Positions 9,324 to 19,300 of a DNA stretch of 33,900 nucleotides are shown here, piece after piece (within the stretch, counting starts at the first letter, position 1; every line of letters starts with the position of its first letter). The translations under genes were made by a program, and so were the position numbers. Under the pieces are notes generated by a model, which saw nothing but the letters and a program-made list of their open reading frames with translations, was not told the origin of the DNA and made no database searches. This DNA comes from Phaeoceros laevis (taxonomy: Eukaryota > Anthocerotophyta > Anthocerotopsida > Notothyladales), in the NCBI GenBank assembly GCA_049999765.1, contig JBNGIQ010008901.1, positions 1 through 33,900 of the forward strand, given 5' to 3'.

Positions 9324-10550
9324 ATGGCGCAGAAGGTGGATCCGCCGAACGGCATCTGCCCGCCCGGGAAGCACCACTACATGCTGTGGCGGACCGTCTT
9401 CGAAATTGACACCAAGTATGTGCCGATCAAGCCTATCGGGAAAGGTGCCTACGGAGTAGTGTGCTCGGCTCGGAATATTGAGACTGCCGAGAAGCTGGCC
9501 ATCAAGAAGATCACCAATGCGTTCGAGAACACCACGGATGCTCGCCGCACGCTGCGGGAGATCAGGCTGCTCCGCCATTTGTCACATGATAACATCATTG
9601 CTGTCAAGGACATCATGAAGCCGGTGGGGAAGCACAGCTTCAACGATGTGTATCTGGTGTACGAACTTATGGACACCGACTTGCACCAGATTATTCGCTC
9701 TTCGCAGACTCTGACGGACGAGCATTTTCAGTACTTCATCTACCAGGTAGGGATTTCCTTCTCCTCCTGCGATCCACCGACAGGTGTGTGTGGTGATGTG
9801 AGGTTGCTCACTGTTGGATGTGGAAGGAGGCTCACCTTTGGACTGCTGGCATTGTGTATCTTGCAGCTTCTGAGGGGTTTGAAGTACGTGCACTCGGCCA
9901 ATGTGCTGCACAGGGATCTCAAGCCCAGCAACCTGCTGCTCAATGCTAGCTGCGAACTCAAAATCTGCGATTTCGGTCTGGCACGGACTGGCAGCGAGAA
10001 GGGGCAATTCATGACGGAATACGTGGTGACGAGGTGGTACAGGGCGCCAGAGCTGCTGCTGTCTTGCGAAGAGTACACGAGTGCCATTGACATGTGGTCT
10101 GTCGGCTGCATCTTTGCGGAGTTGTTGGGCAGGAAGCCAATCTTTCCTGGCAAGGACTACATCCATCAACTCAAGTTGATAATCAACCTGATTGGCACCC
10201 CGAATGAGAGTGACCTGCACTTCATCCAGAACCCCAAGGCTCGCAACTACATCCAGTCCTTCCAATTTGTTCCTCGTGTCTCCCTTGCTAGGCTGTACCC
10301 CAGGGCCAACCCTCTGGCTATCAACCTCATTGATAGGATGCTTGTCTTTGATCCCCGAAAGAGATTGACTGTGACGGAGGCCCTAGAGCATCCCTATTTG
10401 GCCATGCTGCATGATGGACCTGTCGATCCCGTTGCTCCTACACCCTTCGAATTTGATTTTGAAGAGGAAGACCTCAAGGAAGATGCTCTGAGAGAGAAAG
10501 TGTGGGCTGAGATGCTTCACTACCATCCTGAGGCTGCCACTGAAGACTGA
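9324..10550 (+). CDS. mitogen-activated protein kinase, TEY type, probable plant group C (368 aa, 2 exons)
   Basis: Exons are 9324-9746 and 9867-10550. The intron has GTAGGG/TTGCAG ends and splits the kinase between HFQYFIYQ and LLRGLKY. Kinase landmarks in order: glycine loop GKGAYG (39-44), catalytic Lys61 in AIKK, HRDLK (156-160), DFG (176-178) and the activation motif TEY (191-193) in [17 protein letters not shown]. It phosphorylates Ser/Thr-Pro sites after dual phosphorylation of TEY by a MAPK kinase. The N-terminal VDPPNG, the C-terminal [11 protein letters not shown] and the two-exon structure match plant group C (MPK1/2/7/14). Several core stretches ([25 protein letters not shown]) look more like group B (MPK4), so it may predate the split. 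The acidic common-docking site of groups A/B is not intact (LHDGPVDP). The 120-nt intron has no stop in frame, so retention would add 40 residues. Confidence 0.96.
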   Translation: MAQKVDPPNGICPPGKHHYMLWRTVFEIDTKYVPIKPIGKGAYGVVCSARNIETAEKLAIKKITNAFENTTDARRTLREIRLLRHLSHDNIIAVKDIMKPVGKHSFNDVYLVYELMDTDLHQIIRSSQTLTDEHFQYFIYQVGISFSSCDPPTGVCGDVRLLTVGCGRRLTFGLLALCILQLLRGLKYVHSANVLHRDLKPSNLLLNASCELKICDFGLARTGSEKGQFMTEYVVTRWYRAPELLLSCEEYTSAIDMWSVGCIFAELLGRKPIFPGKDYIHQLKLIINLIGTPNESDLHFIQNPKARNYIQSFQFVPRVSLARLYPRANPLAINLIDRMLVFDPRKRLTVTEALEHPYLAMLHDGPVDPVAPTPFEFDFEEEDLKEDALREKVWAEMLHYHPEAATED

Positions 10551-12205
10551 ACCCTTCTTCACTCTGTCAAAGTTCTGTTTTGCTGCTTTCATCGTTAGTT
10601 ACAGTTTTCACCTGTGAATATGCGATTCTGCTGGGGGGCCAACCCAATGCACAGGCTTCCTGGTAAGCAGATGTATCAGCTGGGATATTGCATGTACAAA
10701 GCGCAGGATGGGAGTGCTTCTCAGCTTTCGAGTATCTGCTCAACTTTTGTATTAAAAATCCACCCACTTTTGTTGCCCAGCATGTGCTCCACTTTCCAGG
10801 CTTAGGTGTTCGATTGAGATGTCTACGTCGGAGCTATCTCAGTCGACAACTAGAGGTAGAAACAGTAGTGGGGGGGCTCTTTAGCTTTAGTTGGGCTCTT
10901 TAGCTTTAGTTGCTTCCCTTCAACAGCCTTGTTTTCAGATGGGAGTTGGGGATGCCCTTTTGTCAGACAACTGTAGGACTCTCGTTTCGGTTTTTTCTAG
11001 CAAACGGAGAGACTTAAGTTATTAGTAGTCTTGGAGGGACATGCATCCCCCAAGGTTGCTCTTTGTAACAACACGAGCTCCTGCCTTCGAGCAGAACAAA
11101 AAGAAACGATCCCTTCATGCAGGCATTCTGGTCACCTGGATAAGGATGGTGACTTGGACGTGATGGGGAAAAGAGTACCTTTGCCCTTCACACTGGTTCA
11201 CAGAGTGAACATGGTCAGCGTGGATCTCATCAATACCAAACAACGTACTCATGCTCCTTTCGAGCTACCTCGTCGTAAGGCTTGTAGGGTTGGGCACACA
11301 CAGCTTGTTACTCGCCTCGTAGCTGCAGGAGGAGGAAGTAACTGTTGATAACTGACGTTGTAAGGCTTGGGTGACAACTCCCCTTGCTATTATCACCAAC
11401 CAGCTGAACCTCTTGGCTGTGCCTGCATGTTAACTTCCTCTCTCTCTCACGGTCGTTTGGGTCTGCAACTCCCTTATCTGTAACGGTTGATTGGTCAATG
11501 CATCAATGGCGCAAGGTACAACAGAAACTGGTCAAATATTCCGTGGTCGTCTTTATCACAGACAACTTGCTGACACGCTGCGGCCCATTTCTTTCTTGGT
11601 TCTCACAGCGGAGACCGGCTTCCCCGGCAGGAGACTACTGTAGACGATAGACATTTCAATCGTCCAACTCAAATTCGTCTCACAAAATTAAAAGTAAAGG
11701 TAAACTTGGATTTATTATTACAGTGGGCCCCCCGAAATGGATGAAAGTTTATTATTTTGAGGCGCACTAGTGACTTAGATAGTTGCAACGAAGAGCAAGG
11801 GAAGGGTCGAAATCCGTCTATGCTGTTCAGGGTGAAACTGTAATGGAGCAAAATGGCTTGTGGTACAAGACTTGTCTAACTTTCGAGTGCATATTGCGGA
11901 CGCCAAATGTGAGAGCTCAAGTGGGGGAACTGCCCACAGGAAACGGCATGTTCGGCCATTGATTCAACAACGCACAAATACAAGAGAACCTGGTCCATCG
12001 TCGTTCTTGAGTCTTCACAGACTTCCTGATATGCCTGCGCAATAGAATACTAGACATACAATCATATTCTGTTCAGTGTTAGTTGTTCATATTCGGTCCA
12101 ATGTTAGTTGTTCCAATCCACCCATCTCTGAGGCCCGTTTGAGTGCTTTCCGATGACGGCACAAATGACCTGAGGAGAGTGGCGGGCACATTTTAAGAGG
12201 ATCAT
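10551..12205. other. intergenic between convergent genes, no gene recognised
   Basis: This should contain the 3' UTRs of the kinase (left) and of the Rossmann-fold gene on the other strand (right). The only structure I see is a perfect 19-bp tandem duplication (10875-10912) and a loosely repeated GTTAGTTGTTC motif near 12078-12113. Open frames are short and do not resemble known proteins. Confidence 0.5.
10875..10912. repeat. 19-bp perfect tandem duplication
   Basis: GGCTCTTTAGCTTTAGTTG occurs twice without a spacer (10875-10893 and 10894-10912), in the likely 3' UTR of the MAP kinase. It has the appearance of a slippage duplication. Confidence 0.9.
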
Positions 12206-14682
12206 TCATGAAAGGGACTCTAGAAATGCTGCAAAACTGCCGTACTTGGGTTGCCACCCAAGAGCTTCTCGGGTAGCACGATTACTCATTCTCTTCCCAA
12301 GCAAACCACTTGTTCCTGCCAGCAAGAAATCAACATGAATGAAATAAGGGGCCTCGACGGCCTTGGATCATGGCTGAAAGACCAGTAGGCAGGAGTGAGC
12401 CAAACCTGAGAAACCTTTAAACTCTCCCTCAAACTTTCCGCTTTTTGCTGTCAAGTCCATTATCTCTTGCCTAAAACATTCGAACCACGTGGCTCTGAAT
12501 AATCAGGCCTGTCGGATAAGACGGGTGGAAGCGCATTGCATGCTGCGCATGAGGTTCAGTTACCAACCTGGACACAGGAGTACCGTCGCAGCCCACGAAC
12601 GTCTGCCCCTTAGTTTTAGCCTTCAGAATGGCCACCGACAGTGATGCTGCATCCTATGGACACAATTGAACAGAAGATCTTGCGTTCAAGTCAAGAACAA
12701 CATGGGCGATCACAGGCACTCACAATATCACAATAACAGCGATAACAAATGGAGTTGCAGTAGACAGAGCGTCAGAAAGGTTTATCTTGATTGCTCTGCG
12801 ACTTCTAAACCACAGCGTTGAAGGATGTTTACCTCATAATGAATCAGGTTGAGGATGTGATCTGGTCTGGCATCCACAGTACCTAACTTCCACCAATATG
12901 CGTGTGCACCCCGGTCTTCGGTGTACACAAGATGAAGTTAAGCAACTGCGAAACAATGTAGGTCTACTTGGACTCACGGTTTAGCCAAAGTACTGACATC
13001 TAGAAGCTTAGAAAGTGCATGAGAGATTTGAGGGATATGTAGAGGCCAGCCAAGCGAACAACATTGCCCCCAACCTTCAGCACCTCCTCCTCTGCACTCA
13101 GCAGTCGGTCGGTCCTGGGACTGGATCCTTTTGCCACAATGAGAGCCACGCCCTACCAACAGACAGTGAAAACGTCATTGAGGTTGCTCTGACTCAATCA
13201 GGGGTAGTCTAACAGCTGTAAAACTGGTTTTTGCAGTATGGCACTTGCCATAGAGCTTACCTCATCGCATGGACCATTATCATTGACATCAAAGACTGCA
13301 CTGCTGGACGTAAATAACAGGGACCCTTGTCCATTCCACTTCTGGGCTGCATCTCTGCACATGAGTTTTTCTGTCTACAGTCAACAAGCTTGAGCACACC
13401 ATCAGAAAGAAGGACTGCGTTTGCTACACAGGGATGGAAAATAGGAGTACGTAGGATAAGTGGGATGAGTAGCATCAAGCCGTTGCAGAAGTACCTGATT
13501 TCACCAATATAGTCGTCATTTCCGTAGGGAGGGGCACAAAATACAACATAGGGATACTTCGCCGTTGCTTGGTCATCCTTGAGTGCTGGTACTATTCCTA
13601 AAGATTGAAGAGCTTCATGATTGTTGCTTGTCTTGGTTTGGCCAATTACTTTGCTGCCCTCAAATTCCTGATAGAGCAAATCAGTTCAGGCATCGGTTAT
13701 TGACCACGGAGAAACTTCTAAGAAAAGAAATTCCTGATGGCGCAGGGGGGCAGATTCTCTGCTGGAAGTAATCATTGGGCTGTGCACACAACGAACATTC
13801 AATAGGCAGAAACTGCTCTGAGGAGCAGTTGGCAAGAGTATTGCTTCAGACGAGCTATAAATAACGACTAGGCATAGGCTGCCTGGTGGTTAGGAAGGTC
13901 CAAGGAATTCCTGCTTGCGCGGGGCAATGACCTGACAACAAACCGGTGACGACCCCCTTGACAAGGATGACTCATACCTAGCTGTTGCGTGTGGTCAGTA
14001 CTGAAGTACAGTGGTAGGATGGAGATGGTACCCCAGCTGGATAACCCACTGAAAGTAAGCCATGCTCAGCGGCTAGCTAAAGCGCAATAATGCGTCAGTC
14101 ACCTCAGAAAACTGCATACCTGTAGCCAACGTTGGGCAATCAGTCTTCCTAGGACCCCGGGCCCCACTACGAGAAGCGTGTCTTCTGCAACTGTAGATGT
14201 AGATGCTGCATTGTCACACAGATCTGGGGAAGAGCCGACAGCCTGCGTTTCGGTTTGCATAATGCCCTCTACAGCCTGAGCAATTTTTCCACAGTTGCGT
14301 TTACGGCTGTAGCGGGACACTGGTGCTCCCTGTACAAGCAAATGCGCGCGGTTGAGAAACATGTCAATGGCATTTGGCAATTCCACTCTGCCGGCTGTCG
14401 TATCTCCCGACAAGCATTCCACGCACTCTATCCCCATACCTTCGGTCCAAAGCAAAATGAAGCAGATGGAGGTGACTTCACTTTGCCAAGGGACATCCTC
14501 CATGAAAAACGTGAGGCATTCGGCGACAGCCCATGGCAAAGCGCTATGGAGGACAAGGTAACAGTAGGTGCACACGGCAATCTCTCAGGGTACGACAAAG
14601 CAAGACCAGGCGATGCCAGTGACCTAGACAGGAGGGACATTGGTCGGAGCGTGACTTTGCATTCGCAAGCGTTGAGGATCAT
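12206..14682 (-). CDS. NAD(P)-binding Rossmann-fold protein, probably plastid-targeted (391 aa, 9 exons)
   Basis: Exons (5' to 3' on the minus strand): 14682-14440, 14329-14120, 13667-13495, 13354-13261, 13152-13039, 12922-12833, 12653-12568, 12470-12415, 12315-12206. The joined frame is 1176 nt without a stop. Eight-exon homology follows a plant family I recall as Arabidopsis At1g19690, related to bacterial YeeZ-like epimerase-type proteins. Landmarks: dinucleotide-binding LLVVGPGVLG (133-142, GxGxxG), VVFCAPP, LLFTSSSAVFD, VVRLAGLY (271-278), RGAHAYW, DHILNLIHYEDAASL and a C-terminal RATREALGWQPKY. Exon 1 encodes an N terminus rich in Ser, Ala, Leu and Arg with few acids, as in chloroplast transit peptides. 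The start is the first ATG of that frame, with Met15 as an alternative. Intron 5 (13038-12923) is AT-AC and is the only non-GT-AG intron in the window. The biochemical substrate is unknown. Exon 1 is the least certain part. Confidence 0.9.
12923..13038 (-). other. AT-AC (U12-type) intron in the Rossmann-fold gene
   Basis: On the minus strand the exon ends in GGCCTCTAC. The intron begins ATATCCCT (13038 down), one base from the minor-spliceosome consensus ATATCCTT, and ends TGTGTAC (12923). The stretch TTGCTTAAC (12945-12937), one base from the U12 branch consensus TTCCTTAAC, lies 14 nt before the 3' end, inside the usual window. Joining here restores AGLY-TEDRGAHAYW in frame, exactly as the family requires. 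No GT-AG alternative does so. Confidence 0.85.
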
Positions 14683-16399
14683 ATATTATTTTGCAAGAAC
14701 CCCGCGCGGAGATGCCGCGAATTGAGCAGCGGCCGGCTTTGAACACTTGTGAGAAGCTGGGCGCTCATCGTCTACTCGGCTGCCAACTGCGCACAACTAG
14801 AGCCAGTCTCTGTTCGTCACATATCCATTCGTTCCTCATCCTCGACGGAATTACAAACACAATCCGTACGGCCCGCATTTCCCGGTGAACCTCCACTCAA
14901 CGTTTGTCAGCACCCCGTGTCCTAATAACCCTTCCCTCGGTCTGTAGGAGCACCTCGGATGCAGGTCACACCTGCAGTGCACTAGCTTTAAACATGTCCA
15001 GCGTCTCTGTGGATTTCAGACGGCAAAGCCCGTGCGACTCGGGGAGGCCGCGCTTAAACTCCTTCCGACTGAGAGAGTGCGAGCTACTAGCTCTTGCCTG
15101 CTGAACTTTCATCTGAGGTAGCCACTGGGGCCTGCTAACGGGCCAGTGTGGAAGGAGCTGGCAGCTCCTGGCAGCGACAAGAGGCAGGCTTGCCCTGCCT
15201 TGGTGAGGAATTTGAGAGAAATAGGAGGTTCTCTCGCTATCGGCTGCCTTTGTTCCTCCTTGTTCTTCGTCTAGCCGCTCCTTGTCACATGGCTCTGGTC
15301 TTGTGGGCATGCACGCCTAACTGTTTGCTTAAGCTGCCGATCCAGTCTTAGCTGGGACATCGTAGGAGCCAGAGCAGGAGGTTCCGTTTGGCATTTGCAG
15401 GAAAACCGTACAGCATATGGTAAGCCAGGATGTGGTGATGCACAACGGTTTCGTTGTGCCCAGCATCTTATAAGTACAGTATGAGCACCAGTTTACTAAA
15501 AAAAAGCGCATTTTGTATCGTGCACTGCAGCGGCGGCCATCTCTCCGCTTGGCAGCCCGGAATATACGCAGCCATCTCTTCCTGACTTACCAGTAGTCCA
15601 ACGTGTACAAGGAGATTCCCTTTGATTTCAGCACTGGTCTGTGGGAGAAATCTAGAGAGCACCCAAACACAGAACCGCTGTACAAGGCTGAGACAACACA
15701 GACGTCAAGAGAGCTACGTGGTGGATCAGGATGTTGAGCCATGGAGTTGTCCTAATATATAATCTGCCGTCTTGAAAATGGGTATACTGTACTAATGCAG
15801 TCTCCAAATTGGCCACGAGAAAATCTCCTTTTCTTGCACCGGGTAGGGTAGAGTGGATTCATCATAAACATCAGTTCCTCATCAGTTCCTCAACTGTTGG
15901 AGGTGCTGAAATGGAGCAGACGTCGTCCACCAAAGATGTAGAACCCGTTGGTAGCTTGCAGAAAGTCATTCGCTTCAGCACCTCGGACTTGTTGCTCAGA
16001 CTGAACTCAAGTATCGATACTTGTCTGGGTCGTCCTGACGGATTGGCGCACTCAAAGGCGTCTCCCCCCCTCCATGTGAGCACAAGGCTAAAGGCCCTCT
16101 GCTCCAGGGCAGGTTGCATGCTACAACCACCGGATGGTGGCGAACTTGGATAGTCAGGTCAGGGAACTTGCTGAAGTTCGATAAATCCTCAGTGTGGAAG
16201 CTGCTAATCGGGTGAGACGGTTCTTGCCAGCTTCAGAACATTTGCAGCCATTAGCATGGGCTAACCTTCCCCGCTTAGACTACAGGTTGCCACCAATGTC
16301 CACTGTGCGACGCATGTAAGCACTAGAACCTTGAGTTCGAGGCCTCGAGCCACCTGGCTGGGAAGGTGTGGTGTAAGCATCCCCTCTGGAGAGGGAGGA
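14683..16399. other. divergent-gene spacer, no gene recognised
   Basis: This separates the start codons of the Rossmann-fold gene (minus) and the PPR-DYW gene (plus), so it should carry both promoters. Frames up to 115 codons exist on both strands but look like no known protein. The right end (16265-16399) is open in the frame of the PPR gene and follows a good acceptor (CTACAG ending at 16285). Its residues are rich in Ser, Arg and Thr, so it may be part of a first or second exon encoding an organelle transit peptide whose ATG I cannot locate. Confidence 0.45.
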
Positions 16400-19300
16400 A
16401 TGCCTCCTCCAGCACAGCTGCAGGAGTTCTTATGGCAAAACCTTTTCTCAGACCCGACACAGTGGTGGGACAACCGACGGAGCAAGCGAACTCTTCGACA
16501 TCCTGATTTTAGGCATAAGGAATCCAGGGCCGCCCTGTTTCTCGACAATCGGCATAAACCTGCTTGGGTGGACTCGCAGCTAGCTAAGTGGGATGCTGGG
16601 ATGATGAGGCCTCCTGAATTTGTATCCACCTCAGATCAAGAGCAAGTTGCTTTTGTAGCGGATGAAGGCCCTTTGGAAGTCGGAATGTGCAGGAAGCTAT
16701 GTGAGGATGGACGGATCACTGACGCTGTGGATGTGTTGAACCTTTTGGTGCAGCAAGGATGTCGGGTACCAAACAATCTGTACTATCTTGTGCTCAAGAA
16801 GTGCATCACGAAGAAGGACCTTGTTCTGGGAAAACGCATTCATGCTCTCACAACCGAAAGTGGGTACGAAGGAGATGCATTCTTGGCCACCCACCTCATC
16901 AGTCTGTATGCTTCGCATGGGAGGTTGAAGGAAGCAATGCAAGTCTTCACCAGGGTCCCTAGACCAAGCGCCTATACCTGGGCTACCATCATCTTCGCGT
17001 ATTCTAGGCATGGAGAGCCTGCGCAGGCTATAAAACTGTATCGACGGATGCACGAATCAAACGTGGAACCCAATAATCGTGTATATGTAGCAGTTCTGAA
17101 GGCTTGTGCCACTGCGAAAGACTTAGTTGCCGGCAAGGAGGTACATGATCATATTCTTGCGAGTCCAGGGAAGCGAGATTTATTTGTAGAAACAGGCCTG
17201 CTTGATATGTATGCAAAGTCTGGTAGCGTGGAGGATGCTCGCAGAGTGTTTGAAAGTCTAACAGAGAGGGATGTGGTGACATGGAACGCGATGATTGCAG
17301 GTTATGCCCAGCGAGGGATGGGGGAGGAAGCCCTTAGCCTTTACAAGAGAATGCAGAATGAAAGATTTGGTCCACCTAATTCTGCTACATTTGTATCCCT
17401 GCTGCAGGCATGTGCAAGTGTAGGTTTAGGAGCTCTGCACCACGGAAAGCAGCTTCATGCACAGATTGAAGAACGAGGATGGCAAGACGTTGGGGTTCTT
17501 GGTGGGAGCTTGGTTAACATGTATGCAAAATGTGGTAGCATAGTGGATGCTCGCAGAGTCTTCGATAGGCTCCCAGAGCGAGATGTGGTGACCTGGACCG
17601 CGATGATTGCAGGCTACGTCCAGCATGGTATGGGCCAGGAAGCCATCACTCTTTACAGTTGTATGCAACAAGAAGGCTTGCAAGCAGATGTGGTTCTGGG
17701 TGGGAGCTTGGTGACCATGTATGCAAAGTGCGGGAGCATAGGTGATGCTCGCCGACTCTTTGACAGGCTTCCCGAGAAAAATGTGGTAACCTGGAATGGG
17801 ATGCTTGCAGGTTATGCCCAACAGGCGATGGGCCAGGAAGCACTCAAAATTTACAGTATGATGCAAAGAGAAGGCATCACTCCAAATACTGTCACGTTTA
17901 TATCTCTCCTGCAGGCTTGTGCTTGTTTAGGTGTAGGGGGCCTGCATCAAGGAAAGCTGGTCCATGCACAGATCAAAGAACGAGGACTGCAAGGTGATAT
18001 GGTTCTAGGATGCAGCTTGGTTAACATGTATGCAAAGTGTGGTAGCTTGGAGGACGCTCGCAGAGTGTTCGACAGACTAACAGAGAGGGATGTGGTGACA
18101 TGGAACACAATGATTGCGGGTTATGCCCAGCAAGGGATGGGGGAAGAAGCCCTTAGCCTTTACAATGGAATGCAAAAGGAAAGCCTCTGTCAGCCAAATT
18201 CTGCTACATTTGTATCCCTCCTGCAGGCATGTGCAAGTGTAGGTTTAGGAGGTCTGCAACAGGGAAAGCAGCTTCATGCACAGATTGAGGAACGAGGGCT
18301 GCGAGACGTTGTAGTTTTAGGTGGGAGCTTGGTTGACATGTATGCAAAATGCGGCAGCACAACGGATGCTCGGAGAGTGTTTGACAGACTTCCTGAGAAG
18401 GATGTCGTGACGTGGACCTCTATGATTGCAGGTTATGCTCAACAGGGGATGGGTCAGGAAGCTATCAGTCTTTACAGCAGTATGCAACAAGAAGGACTGC
18501 AAGCCGATGTGGTTCTGTGGGGGAGCTTGGTGAGCATGTATGCCAAGTGCGGGAGCATAGACAACGCTCGCAAACTGTTCGATGGACTTCCTGGGAGGAA
18601 TTTAGTTACCTGGAACGCGATGCTTGCAGGCTATGCTCAGCAGGGGATGGGTCAAGAAACCCTTACTCTTTACAGTATGATGCAACAGGAGGGCATCACT
18701 CCAGATTCTGTCACGTTTATATCCCTGCTTCAGGCTTGTAGTTGTTTGGGTGTAGGAGGTCTGCATCAAGGAAAGCAGTTCCATGCACAGATTGAAGAAC
18801 GAGGACTGCAAGGTGATGTGGTCCTAGGGGGCAGCTTGGTGAACATGTATGCGAAGTGTGGTAGCATAGAGGATGCTCGCACAGTGTTTGACAGCATGAC
18901 AGAGAGGGATGTGGTTACATGGACTGCGATGATTGCAGGCTATGCCCAGCAGGGGATGGGTCAGGAGGGCCTTAGTCTTTATAACGGTATGCAACAGGAA
19001 GGCCTCTCCCCTCCAAATTCTGTTACCTTTATATGCCTTCTGCAGGCCTGTGCCATGGTAGCAGGCCTTCCTTTGGGAAAGCAGCTCCATGCACAAATTG
19101 AGGAACGAGGAATGCAAGCTGATGTGGTTGTGGGAGCTGCATTAGTAAATATGTATGCCAAGTGCGGGAGCATGTTGGATTCACAGCAAGTATTTGATTC
19201 ATTACCTGAAAGAACCACAGAGGCATGGGGTGCACTGATTGGTGGGTATAGCCGCCAAGGAGATAGTGAGGTCGTGTTTGATTTGCTCGACAGGATGAGC

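Noticed and set aside
9324-10550. A single-exon 408-residue kinase
   Set aside because: The extra 40 residues break the otherwise continuous kinase fold between HFQYFIYQ and LLRGLKY and are bounded by good GT and AG splice sites at the intron position typical of group C MAPKs.
12946-12976. GT-AG splicing from a strong GTGAGT donor near 12974 in the Rossmann-fold gene
   Set aside because: It would leave an in-frame TAG before the donor and an intron of only about 30 nt, and it does not restore the conserved TEDRGAHAYW junction. The AT-AC pair does.
16331-16399. TTG at 16331 as the start of the PPR protein
   Set aside because: Plant nuclear translation starts at ATG, and TTG initiation would be exceptional. 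The open frame here is better explained by an upstream exon.
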